DNA of 33,500 nucleotides from Adiantum capillus-veneris (Eukaryota > Streptophyta > Polypodiopsida > Polypodiales > Pteridaceae): NCBI GenBank assembly GCA_014529385.2, contig CM043961.1:15148478-15181977 (forward strand), written 5' to 3'. The notes below the pieces were generated by a model. It made no database searches, was not told the DNA's origin, and was given only the letters and a program-made list of their open reading frames with translations. This document shows positions 10,389 to 20,718 of this stretch, one piece after another. Within the stretch, counting starts at the first letter, position 1. Every line of letters begins with the position of its first letter. Made by a program: the position numbers and the translations under genes.

Positions 10389-11315
10389 TTACTCTTCAAG
10401 CTCATAAGACCATGCAAATTCTACTTGTTGTGTCAACTTTTGCAAAGGATGAGGCAACTCCGAAGCTAAGTGAATAAAGCGTGACATATACTTCACCTTT
10501 TGAATGAATGAGATGACCTTTTTGAGATTCTTGGGCGATGGGAGCTCAATAAGAGCCATTGCCTTTGAAGGATCCACCTCAATGCCTTTATAGGAAACCT
10601 TGTGACCAAGCAAGATCACTTCATCCTCACCTATGTGACACTTGTCGGGGTTGAGTTGACCTCCCATGTCGTAGAGCTTCTTTAAACCTTCTTCTACCCT
10701 TTGTAGATGCAATGATTTTGAGCTATAAATGCAAAAATCATCAATAAAAACCCTAATGGACTTTCCAAACAATGCTTGAAACACCATGTTCATGAAGCGT
10801 TGGAAAGTTGCAGGAGCATTTTTCAGTCCAAATTGCATGACTCTAATAAAAGCATAACAACCCCAAGGAGTGATGAAGGTTGTTTTTAACTGATCTTCCA
10901 ATGCGATACCTATTTGAAAGTAACCTGAGTAGCCATCACACACAGTGTACTTCTCATGACCAGCTACCTCATTTAGTATCTCATCCTGAAATGGGAGGGG
11001 AAAGTGATCTCTTTTTGTTGCCTCATTGAGTGGACGGTAATCCACACACACCCTCCACTTACCGTTTTTCTTAGGAGTGACAACAACGGGAGAGACCCAC
11101 TCTGAATTCTCCACTGGATAAATGAAACCTGCTACTAGAAGCTTTCTTACCTCCTTGAGTAAAGATTGCTCCTTGATGACTCCTAGCCTTTGTAGCTTCC
11201 GAGCCTTAGGTGTGGTCTCTGGCTTCAACTCAATTTTGTGTTGAACAGCATCTACTCCACGCACATCGGTGTAGTCTTTAGCAAAAAGCCTAGGAAATTT
11301 CCTTAGCGCACACAT
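10389..11315 (-). pseudogene. pol: Ty3/gypsy reverse transcriptase domain
   Basis: 308 codons. RT motifs in order: 'WVSPVVVTPKKNGKWRVCVD' (73-92), 'PLP' near 106, catalytic Asp127 in 'VCDGYSGYFQI', 'QFGLKNAPATFQR' (161-173) and 'FIDD' (190-193), which keeps both catalytic Asp residues. The thumb and connection with 'LLGHKVS..GIEVDP' and 'FIQKVKYMSRFI' follow. The domain copies genomic RNA into cDNA. The frame differs from gag-protease upstream and matches integrase downstream. It ends in a stop at 10389-10391 at the start of RNase H. Confidence 0.9.
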
Positions 11316-11665
11316 TTGAACTCCTCTCTTTTGTCCTTTGTAAGTGTTGTAGACAACATACCTTCTAACATTCCTTCATCTTGCATATTTTGGTTCTCTT
11401 GGGAACCTACCTCTTCCAAACCTGGGCAAGAGGTCTCTTGGTTGTTTGGATTAAACCTTATCCCCATGACTTCGATGGAAGACTCCTCTTCAGTAATGAT
11501 GCCGCTACTTTCTCGTTCTGAAGTGCTATCGGTCCAGCCTTCCTCCGTCTCACTTTGAGATGATTCTTCATGGGGCTCCTCTTGGCGTTGCTCCTTCATG
11601 TCAAAGACAACCTTCTTATGATTGTCATTCCTGCAAATTAGCTTTCCACTCTCCCAATTCTGCAA
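11303..11665 (-). pseudogene. pol: Acidic linker between protease and RT
   Basis: 120 codons, in frame with gag and protease after a single TGA. It is rich in Glu, Ser and Thr and has no recognisable domain. It runs out of frame at its last codons, where the same bases read in another frame give the RT N-terminus ('CALRKFPRLFAKDY'). A TG-rich run at the junction (aaatgtgtgcgc) suggests a dinucleotide slip. Confidence 0.6.
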
Positions 11666-11668
11666 AGC

Positions 11669-12151
11669 TCACATTTTCATTAGCCATGGTCTTCCTAGGA
11701 TAAATGGGTAACCATTTCCTTTGGTAGACATGACATAGAAATCCACTGCCTCCTTAATGCCAAAGGCCTCCACAAAGACATTTTTACAAATGCCTACACA
11801 GCTAGCCTTGCTATCGTTTGCCATTTTGACTTTAATTTCAGGTGTCTCATGGATGTGCATGCCTAGTATTTGCATGAGTCCTTGTGTCATGATGCAAATT
11901 TGTGCACCCCCATCCACTAGACCTTTCCTAACCAATCTTCCTTTGATGTAAAAATCTAGCACAGGTGTAATATCCTCATTCATTTCAGCATGTGCAATTT
12001 TTACAACAGGAACACTCTCTTTTATCTTTCTCCTAGTGCTAACTGCCTTCGTTAAATCCCTCCTAACTTGTGGGCACAATGCAAGAAACTGAGGCCATGA
12101 GATATCAGGACCCTTACCTCTCATGTCTTCCAATAGTTTGTATGGAGCCAT
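11669..12151 (-). pseudogene. pol: gypsy aspartic protease domain
   Basis: 160 codons in the gag frame. The catalytic motif is D80-G-G-A ('LVDGGAQICIM'), with Gly in place of the usual Ser/Thr after Asp, a form I associate with Tat-like elements. The second hallmark 'ILGRPWL' is at 151-157. A retropepsin is active as a dimer and would cut the polyprotein. A TGA follows at 11669. Whether Asp-Gly-Gly is active cannot be judged from the sequence. Confidence 0.82.
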
Positions 12152-12247
12152 ACCATGTCCAAGAGGGAAGTCTTGGAGATTGATACGACGTCGAGTCCTC
12201 TTAGCTTCCTTGGTCTCCTTTGCCTTCTTGCCTCGTCCATGGTCACT

Positions 12248-13288
12248 CTATGATGTGACACCTTCTTTCTCTTTACCTTTTTCTCGGCCACGCTTAATTC
12301 CATTTGCTTCCATGTCAACCTCACTTGAGTTTGTCACCTCTACCACATGCACATTTGGATCTGGCAAAGGTGGAACTCCTTCTACCCCTTGTGGAGGTGG
12401 TCTTGGTACATTTGGTCTTTGTAGAAGCCTTGGTTGTTGACCAGTTCCTTCACCTGTATTCATCACTGTGTAATTCAAGTTAGGTCTCCCTGGCTCCCCA
12501 CGGGGCCAAGGACAATTATACATCCCATGTCCAGACTCTCCGCAATTCCAACATTGCAAGACTCTCCTAGGTCGTGGATCTCGCTCTTCAAACTTCTTTG
12601 CTTGTCCCTTTGGACCTACAGCTTGTGCAAGGTGAATTGACAGGCTACTTAAAGATTCATTCAACTTCTCGATTACTTCAGCTGTTACCTCAGGAAGCTC
12701 CCTAGATGTCGATGCTTGTGACTTACCTTTGGGTCTAAAACCTTCTATTGGAACCTCTCCCCTTAGGCACTTGAGTTTCCTATACTTCTTGGAAGCTCTC
12801 ATTTCAGCTGCATCATAGGTGGCAGGTGCATCCGCCTCCACCTTTACCTTAAGATCAGGAAAGAGTCCAGCTATGAATCACTCCTTCTTTCGAAATTCTG
12901 CACCATCACCAGGGTTAGCAACATTTCATATCCATAGAGCCCAAAGACGTAGAAACTCTTGCTTGTACAAGTAGTAGTCATCTAAATCTTTTTGCTTATG
13001 AGAAACAACGTCTTGCCATAGTTTTTGAGTGTTTTGGGGATCAAAGAAGTATATCTTCAAATGATTCAAAACTTCTGTGTAATTCCCCTTAACTTCCTCA
13101 GGCAAAGAGTCAAACCAAGTGCTAGAATCTTTCCTAAGGACCACCTCAAACATTTCTACGTGCTCTTGATCAGTTACTATCCTCTTGATACGACAAGACA
13201 TCTTGAAATTTGCTAAAAATAATTCTGCATCCTCTCCAGGCTCTCCAAAGAAAAGAGGATATCCAGACATTTGGCGTTGGGTCTCCAT
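12248..13288 (-). pseudogene. gag: gypsy gag with zinc knuckle, two nonsense codons
   Basis: It starts at the ATG at 13288 (METQRQ). The capsid-like Retrotrans_gag domain includes 'FLANFKMSCR', 'WFDSLPEEVK' and 'NHLKIYFFD'. Two in-frame TGA codons interrupt it, at 12926-12928 and 12878-12880. The same frame then continues to one CCHC knuckle ('CWNCGESGHGMYNC', residues 97, 100, 105 and 110 counted from 12841) and a Pro-rich tail. The protease frame is continuous with it beyond another stop at 12248. It would package the element RNA if intact. Confidence 0.85.
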
Positions 13289-13906
13289 TGAATCAGTTTT
13301 AAGGTGACAACACGTTTTTGTTTGTTAAAAAAAAAAAAAAGATTTACACAGTAATATTTTCTAAATTGCAATCTATTCTACAACAAAATAAAAATATTCA
13401 CATCAAATGACCTATGATAATCAATAAGAGGCAGGATTACAGGGTTTGGTGATGCCAGAATTTCTCCTACTCTTTGGGCACCAAACATGAACACCATACG
13501 TTGTTGAAAGTGGATCTTCCTACTAATTGCAACGTTTATTCTAATGTGTGGAGTGAAATGGAAGGGGAAAACCTCTATTCCTAAGCCATTATCCATGGTC
13601 TATGCATGACCTAATGCTTCAAACAAAACAAAAATATAGACGTCCAAACTAAGGTCATACCTAATGAGAGGCAAAATAAAGAGATTTACTTATGCGTTTA
13701 TCTCTGCCAACCTAAGGGGACCTAAAATTCTATGAATTACACGTTGAAATTGCAACTTAGTACTAACAATTATGTGTAACTTTTGCCTTGCAATCGGAAT
13801 GAAAGAATCATACAAATTCTCGTGATTCATGCAAACTACTTGACTATTCTAAAGATTGATCCTACAAAAACATACACAAGTTGGTTCCTCCGTAGGGGCA
13901 CCAATT
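13289..13906 (-). other. 5' leader of the Tat-type element
   Basis: Non-coding stretch between gag and the 5' LTR, with a 14-base A run at about 13327-13340 and the primer site at its end. No gene was seen. Confidence 0.7.
13883..13903 (-). other. Probable primer binding site of the Tat-type element
   Basis: On the plus strand CCGTAGGGGCACCA ends in CCA three bases before the right LTR, so on the minus strand it reads TGGTGCCCCTACGG, shaped like a tRNA-primed site. I do not recognise the tRNA. It matches neither initiator Met-tRNA nor the Asp-tRNA 3' end well. Confidence 0.5.
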
Positions 13907-14077
13907 TGAGGGCGGTCCGGGGCGGACAACAAGAAGAGTGGCCTCTAAGCACCCTTCTAGGCTCCCGTGCTGCTCAATTGGGTTGGGGTTGGAAAAAAAA
14001 ACAAACACACACACAAACCCGCAACCTCACCCTACACAAATTTGGGGCACCACCTAGTTTTGGATGCGAACTAGGAC

Positions 14078-14158
<81 letters not shown>

Positions 14159-16501
14159 CTTTGAAATGTATCGGCCGTGATCAAGCAAACACAATTATAT
14201 ATGTAAAAAAGAGAGAGAAGGGGGAGGGGATGCTTGTTGCATTAATACCTTCTTACAAATCTGTCACGACCAATCAAAGTGAGATTAGTATTTGTTCAAC
14301 ATAGCTTGAGTAAATTACACCACAACACATCACAAGAAAAGCCACCCCAATCACTGTCTTAAGGCTAGGGGAGTCCTCTCCACCCTCTTGCCTTCTTACA
14401 GTATGTGGAATTTATGGCTGACTTGATGACAACACCCAGAGACAACCTATCAAGAACTTAAAAAACACCAAGACACTTACACATCATTGTTGTCCATTAC
14501 TTTACGTTGGAAGAGAGACAAAGTATCCAAGCTTAGTCCAAATCCACCCTCCTTGATTCAGCAAATGTTGGGCTTACACTAGTAGGAGAAATGATAGATT
14601 TTCTACTCTCAATTGAATGATCACTCTCTCTTACAATGGCATAGAGTTCCCTTGCTAATCACCCATAATACAACATATGAATATGCATAAGACAATGAGC
14701 TTCCACTCAAGAGCTCCTTCTAGAGAGGTTGAGCTTTGCTTCTCAAACTATAGCATAGTGCTCTTGCTTATGGCTCCCCCATTTTTGTGCTAGCTACACC
14801 CTCCTTTTATAGCAATTTTGAGGGCTAGGGTTACTACTCTAACCATGGTTGGGTTAGATTTTCAGAACTTATCTAATTTCTTTTGCTTGGAATTATCAAG
14901 AAGTTGGTGGGGATAGAGGAAGAAGAGAGAGAGGAGAGAAGTGGAGGTGATAGGACTTTTCGTAGTAGGTTAGTGTTAGTAAACTAGTAGAGTTAGTATT
15001 TTTATTGATTTACAAATGGAATTGGATATTTACAATGGGAGTATCCAAGTAGGATACAAATAAGGAAGAAAAAACTCTTAATAGGTAAGGAATTATGGAT
15101 ATCTTACAATTTTGATGCTCCAAGTGTTTTGAGTAGGGTCAATTTTGACGCTTGTTGACGGTCCACTAGCTTTGATGGTACGTTTTTCTCCACTCTTGAC
15201 CTTACTTGGGAGCCAAGGTGATTGAATATGAGTAATCAATCAACATGGTGCTGTCTTTCAAGAGAAGAGGCTGAATTTTGTGGTTTTCTTGATAGATATG
15301 GGTAATATGGATGAGGAAAATTGAGACTAAGTGGTCAATTTTGGAATGGAAGTGTGTGTAGGAGACATGAGTTCACCATGGTTTCTCTTATTCTTCAAGG
15401 TTGAGAAGAAGGTGAGTAGGGTGCAGAGAGGAGTGGTGAGAGAGGTAGGGATGATGAGTGGAGAAGTGTGTGTGAAAGAGGAAAATGATAAAGTGGAAGA
15501 GAGAGTGTGGCTGCATGGCATGGGCAAACTGGGGTCCACCAATAAAATCATAGCTCACAGCTCGTAGCTCAAAAAAATATGAAAAAAGTTGAGGTAAAAG
15601 TTCAGCCCACGAGCTACAACTTTTTTTTGTATTACCTTTTCAAATTCGGGGAGCATGTGATGTTGAAAAATTCAGCAAAACCGACTATTTTTTCCACTGC
15701 ACAAAGTCCTTGTGAGGTCCTTCTTTGGATGATTCTTTTGAATACCTCCAAGAGTGAGCTCCCCATGGTGCATGCATGCATTCCACATACCATTGACCTT
15801 ATTTGGTAGGTCTATCATTGAAGATATTGTTGAGATCATGATATAAGTGAATAGTACAACTAAGAAAATCAAATATTGAGGGGTCTAAAAAAATATGTAT
15901 ATGTCAAATATAAATGATATAGGTGGAAAAAATATAAAGGAGTCAAAATAAATCTCTCTCATTATAAGTCTTCCATAAAAAGATGAATATTTTTGGTGGT
16001 CTAATTTATGAGAGTAATAGAGAATAGATGTAGGAAGGAAAAAATCACAATAGTGAAAAAATATACACATAAATAGAACTAGTTTTTTTGGATTTTTGTT
16101 GGGATGGAGTTACACCAAAAATAAGAGAAGCTTGCATGAAATTATTTTTATATGGAATAAAGAGTATGCAAAATGGTAAGAGAAAATATGGTAATGGTGA
16201 GTCAATGTACATAACATAAATAACACACCGTAGGTAGAAATATTTAAATAAATACCAAAATAATTATGAAAAATCTTTTTATTTAGGCCCTAGATTTTTT
16301 ATTTTTTTATTTTATTTATGTTTTTGGCTCAACTAGCCCTGCGACTAGCTAGCTGAGGGTTTTAAGAAAATATGGATAAAGTCCCTAACTCACACACGCC
16401 TATGTACAGTGAAATGGTAGGGATAACCAAAATGTTTGAGTGATTTGATAGGGTGAGGTAGCTTACTATGGCAATTATGGAAAGTCGAAAAACGGCTATC
16501 A
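13907..16501 (-). repeat. 5' LTR (right copy) of the Tat-type element
   Basis: It starts TGAGGGCGGTCCGGGG and ends CGGCTATCA. As the element is on the minus strand this is the promoter-bearing copy. The (GA)n tract at 14080-14155 is 76 bp against 52 bp in its partner. Both edges were set by where identity with the left copy stops. Confidence 0.95.
14080..14155. repeat. (GA)n microsatellite in the right LTR
   Basis: Uninterrupted GA repeat, about 38 units, at the same LTR position as 5553-5604. Confidence 0.97.
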
Positions 16502-16631
16502 ACAGCAAAAGACGACAATCTTAAGCTATGTGATTTCTAAAAGAAAGTTTTGAGCTCTATGTGAACCTAGAGGAAGTTAAAGGACAACTTCACAAGACGC
16601 TTGTGTTTTTCCCGAGTTTAGGTCTCTTTGA

Positions 16632-16649
16632 TCCCCGACAGCGATGCCA
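16632..16649 (-). other. Primer binding site of an older Tat-type element (Asp-tRNA-like)
   Basis: The plus strand TCCCCGACAGCGATGCCA matches 14 of 18 bases of the plant Asp-tRNA 3' end as I recall it, a primer used by many Tat elements. TG follows two bases later (16652), where an LTR should start. The orientation is minus, the same as the intact element next door. It is a relic, since no coding domain adjoins it. Confidence 0.5.
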
Positions 16650-16651
16650 AA

Positions 16652-17571
16652 TGTGGGACGCATGTCTAACCTCACCATCCTATCTTATTGCAGTATTAGC
16701 GAGAACCACGATTAAATTGTCAATCCATGGGACGAAGCTGACTCGACTAGTGCATAGAGGCTAGAAGAGGTTGTCAATCTCTCAGAAAACAACTAACAAC
16801 TTGCATCTAACTCAAGCTACAGTTAAGTGAGTGAAATTACCAAAATCCAATCGCTCACATCGGCAAACAAATCACATCCGTTAGAGCATCAAATGACATC
16901 CAAACGTAACGAGACTTCTAGGACATGCTAAAAAGAACTAAGCACACATGCTTATGGTCTCAAACCCCACTTTAGGTCAAGTTCCAAAGTTGTGGATTTT
17001 TGACCTAGTCGTTTTGACCCAGAATGCATCTAAATGCTTAGCAATGATGCCCCAATACCCCGCCTATGCTTAGTTTTTGATTTGAAAGTGTAAATTCTTG
17101 ATTATGATGAAATTAGGCCGCAGGTCGACGATAGCAAAAGCTACGAATTACTGTGAACTGCTTACGTTAATGCGTAGAGCTCTTACATGCGATTGCAATG
17201 CAACAAATGCGACTGCAATGTGACAATCGAGGAGGGAGTAGGAAGCACGAGAGGGAGAGGAGTGAGTGCCGTTAGCTCATGCTGTGTATTTCATTATCCA
17301 AAACTTGAGAATAACTTACAAAAAATGGCTTTTATACCTTAGTCAAGGTTTTTGGTGGTCAAAACTAACAATTGGGGAGTTCTACCAAAGATGGGTAATG
17401 ACAGGTTGATACAATCTGAAAGCTTGTAGCCCTGGCTCATTAATTACAGAGTTTATATGAGAAAATAGGAGTTACAATATTCCCGATTTATCAAAATAAT
17501 AAGTGTTTTACAATGAGAACTCCAAAAAATGGTATCTGTGGTATCCGTGTTAGCTTGCTGCTAACAGTACG
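16652..17571 (-). repeat. Possible relic LTR of the older element
   Basis: It starts TGTGGGACGC right after the primer site. The proposed end at 17571 (GCTGCTAACA) is chosen only because it ends in CA at a plausible length. No second copy is in the window to confirm it. It contains no supported gene. Confidence 0.3.
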
Positions 17572-18003
17572 TTTGGGCTTGAGAGGATCTTCTAAAATGT
17601 ACAAACAAGAAATGAACTTTAAGTTGTGAGTTTTGACTTATATAGTACTTAAACTTGTAAAAAATTTTAAAAACTCAATAAAATTACTCAAAATTAAAAA
17701 AGACTCCAAAATAAATGAAACTTGATCCATGGGACTAATAATTGTCGCCTTTACAAATCACTATGCATGTTTATAATAGAAATGGTTAGTGTCAAAAGAA
17801 AATTAAATTTCCACCCAACGCCTGCCATCACACCGCCTTGTTTCCAACCAGCGTCAAAATCAATCTTTTGCACTCGAAGCATGATATGATTGTGATCGTC
17901 TCAAGCTAACCAACTTTTCTATTCTACATTTCAAACTTCTTTGTTCTCTTGTCTTCTTTCTCTCTTTCCTTGCTAAAACTCTGTAGAACCAATTGAACAT
18001 CTC

Positions 18004-18079
18004 GTGAAGGGCATTGCTCTTTTTTGTTCCACCTCCATGTTGTGAAGGGCATTTCTCTTTTTTCTTCCACCTCCATGTC
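18004..18079. repeat. 38-bp tandem duplication
   Basis: gtgaagggcatt.ctctttt..ttccacctccatgt occurs twice in direct succession (18004 and 18042) with two or three differences. Confidence 0.85.
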
Positions 18080-18397
18080 ATGTACTTTTAAAATACACTA
18101 CTTTTGCTTGATAGTGTGAGCACTCCATTCCTTGGCTACTCCAAATGCGTAATGAACCATAAGTGTTGAGAAAAAATGCACTATTTGCAAAAAGAATGTG
18201 TTGAAAAAAAACAAACTTTAGTTTTGCATACAAATGTATTTCGATTGAAAATATCAAATGTTCAACCCCGGGGGATTCACTGTGTTTTTCTGTACGGTAC
18301 CACATGAGTGTACAATAGGGGGGTTTTTAGATTTTGTACATAAGCGTATACTATAGGGGTAGCCCCCCATTATTTCATATTCATACCGTACACATAA

Positions 18398-18427
18398 GGG
18401 AGGGGGGTGGGGGGGGGGGTGGAGGGT
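18398..18427 (+). other. G-rich run, potential G-quadruplex
   Basis: Several G tracts (GGG, GGGGGG, a run of twelve, GGAGGG) separated by single bases on the plus strand, enough for intramolecular quadruplexes. A C-rich short stretch lies about 35 bp upstream. Confidence 0.6.
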
Positions 18428-18483
18428 GGTTACATTGGGGCTACATTCAACTACCCTGAGCCACCTTAAATACATTAGTAAGC

Positions 18484-18591
18484 CTCTCTCTCTCTCTCTC
18501 TCTCTCTCTTAGCTATTGTCTACTGTCTTTTATCTTTGATATAATTTAATCAAGTGTCAATATATGGTTCTCTAAGAGGGGATAACAAATT

Positions 18592-18633
<42 letters not shown>
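18484..18633. repeat. Two (CT)n microsatellites
   Basis: CT runs at 18484-18509 and about 18594-18633, separated by about 85 bp of unique sequence. Confidence 0.95.
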
Positions 18634-18636
<3 letters not shown>

Positions 18637-19051
18637 CGATGAATACTTTCATGGCGTGGTGAAAGTAAGGGCAAACTTGAAATTCTCTCGTTTTCTTGGT
18701 CAAAATTAGAAGCGTTTGTCGGTAATTACACTAAAACTTATGTAAATTTCCTCGTAGCCAAGCTCAAACCCCTCTAATTTGTCAAAATTCCCAAAATAGC
18801 CTTCAAATTTTTAAAATTCCCAAAGTACCCATGTATCTATTTTGATCAGATTGATCAAACTTTTCTAATTTTTATTTCTTTTTGACAATTGAGATGCATT
18901 TTGAGTGGTTAGCATGTAACTTGTCACATATTACCTCACAAAACAAGCGATTATGTCCACAAAGATAACACATAAGTGTAGTTATCAACAAAATGTCAAT
19001 CATTGAAGAACAAGAATACATCCTAATTCCTCTCTGTCTTGCCACACATTG
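18634..19051. other. Gene-free spacer
   Basis: AT-rich, with no frame, repeat or motif that I can support. Confidence 0.6.
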
Positions 19052-19053
19052 GC

Positions 19054-19054
<1 letters not shown>

Positions 19055-19108
<54 letters not shown>

Positions 19109-19167
19109 GGATAATGTTAAAGCTGGTATTTATTATGCTAGTTGAAATGTAGAAATGACAAAGTCTC

Positions 19168-19231
<64 letters not shown>

Positions 19232-19261
19232 AGAAGAAGAAGAAGAAGAAGAAGAAGAAGA
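19055..19261. repeat. (GA)n tracts followed by (GAA)n
   Basis: GA runs at about 19055-19104 and 19172-19227. The second passes directly into a GAA run of about 11 units ending at 19261, which suggests slippage of one compound microsatellite. Confidence 0.95.
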
Positions 19262-20718
19262 GTATTTTAACGTCGTAGGAAACTATCCCTAGAGATCTCA
19301 AAGTTCTATTTGACGAGGAGAGTTGAACTCAAGACCTTTTATTCAAGAGGAAAATGGTGTGAGAGAGAGGGAGAAATGCTTGCAGGTATGTTGCACACAT
19401 TTTAAAAAAGAGTTATTTTGCCGAATCACGAAAGATGCAGTTGAATAGCAGGATGGACGCAGGTGGTTGCAAGAGCCAGGATGCGGCAGCAAAGGAGTGC
19501 ACAGGCATGCGCAGGTGGCGAATGCAAGGCCAAGAGGAGAGGCGTGACAGTTGAGGAGTGCACATGCCTCTGTTGCGGACATGCCCTGCTCATTGTTTTT
19601 TTTAGTATTGATATGGTGTTCATTTCCGGAGGACAAGGCATTTTGGTGATTGTTGTGTGCCAATTCCTTCTTATGGTAGGACCTGAATATACAAGGTAGT
19701 GTGGTATCGAGACACTAGAGCCATTAGGAATCTTATTTCAGGGTGGCATAAACTATCCGGGGAGTTTCCTGTTTGATCCTTTGGGGTTAATTGAGGATCC
19801 ACTTACCCTTGAATAATTTAAGGTGAAGAAGATAAAAAATGGGCGCTCTTGCCATGGTACCATGGTTGGGTTTCTATGTGCAAGCAACAGTTACAAAGAA
19901 GGGGCCTCAAGAGAACCTACTTGAACACATTTGAGTTCCTTTTCGCAAAACATTAGCGGCCAATATTTTCTCTACATTTTGAGAAACCCGTTTTTTTAAT
20001 GGTTATTATGTTGCACACATGCCTAGCGGCGTAAAAGCTGCAACATATTGGGAAATAAGGTGACTTGGTCTCTGGTCTTTTCTATGCACTATGTGTACAT
20101 ATATTGGTTTCTTAGTACCAAAGAGAGAGAGAGAGAGAGAGAGTTCTCGTTCCATCGCCACATAGCTGGCTAGGATCCTCTACACATTTCCGGAGGGCCT
20201 GACTTGATGGTTAGAGCACGCATGTCCTCCCCCCACCCGGCCACCAGGGTTCAAACCCGCTTTTACTAACTTGAAGTGATTGAGTGGTAAATTTGTAAAG
20301 CTAGGTTTTTTTACGAGCAATCTGCATTTGGGCAATTCCGACTTCAACAGCTCAAGCATCTCCAGCTCCTCGCGTAAGTTCACGCTTCCTTGTGTGTGTG
20401 TTTTCCTTCCAAAGCCGATCATTGATTACCCTCTCAAAGCTTTACTCCCATTTTAAGCAGACTCGATACATTAGTTCCAGCGAGGCAGGGCTTTCGACAT
20501 CTGCACGAGAAGAGCTCCCAACTGCAGTGCCATCTCAGCGGGGCAGTGTATCAAGCGGCATCTCTCCCCTCACAGCAGGTATTATCCACTGTGGTCTTTT
20601 CACTCATTATCGGCTGTAGATCTGCGCTTTTTTTAAAATTTATTTATGCACTATTGCAAAGGTTGTTCTTTGTCATTATGCATTATGAAAACACCCATAC
20701 CAGAATACGAAGGGAAAA
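19262..20718. other. Spacer without a supported gene
   Basis: It contains a short (GA)n at 20122-20142 and a frame at about 20392-20580. That frame's translation (Arg, Ser and Leu rich, 'RSLITLSKLYSHFKQ') resembles an organelle-targeting peptide and ends at a GT-type donor (cagcag|gtatt). It has no ATG and no continuation, so I do not call it a gene. Confidence 0.45.

Larger units (their letters stand above)
5378..16501 (-). mobile_element. Ty3/gypsy LTR retrotransposon, Tat-type, complete, 11.1 kb
   Basis: Two direct repeats of about 2.6 kb (5378-7987 and 13907-16501) bracket a 5.9-kb interior coding on the minus strand for gag, protease, RT, RNase H, a second RNase H and integrase. RT before integrase makes it Ty3/gypsy, and the extra archaeal-type RNase H next to integrase is the known hallmark of the Tat lineage. 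The bases outside both ends share ACAG (5374-5377 and 16502-16505), a candidate short target-site duplication. In blocks compared by eye the LTRs differ at roughly 2-3% of positions (about 13 changes over 5930-6380), so the insertion is not recent. Stops in gag and RNase H, and a frame change between protease and RT, make this copy non-autonomous. Confidence 0.95.
17572..18479. other. Gene-free spacer
   Basis: AT-rich DNA with no supported coding frame. It contains the short tandem duplication at 18004-18079 and the G-rich run at 18398-18427. Confidence 0.6.

Noticed and set aside
19053-19301. Minus-strand frame of Ser-Leu repeats
   Set aside because: It is a translation of (GA)n and (GAA)n microsatellites.
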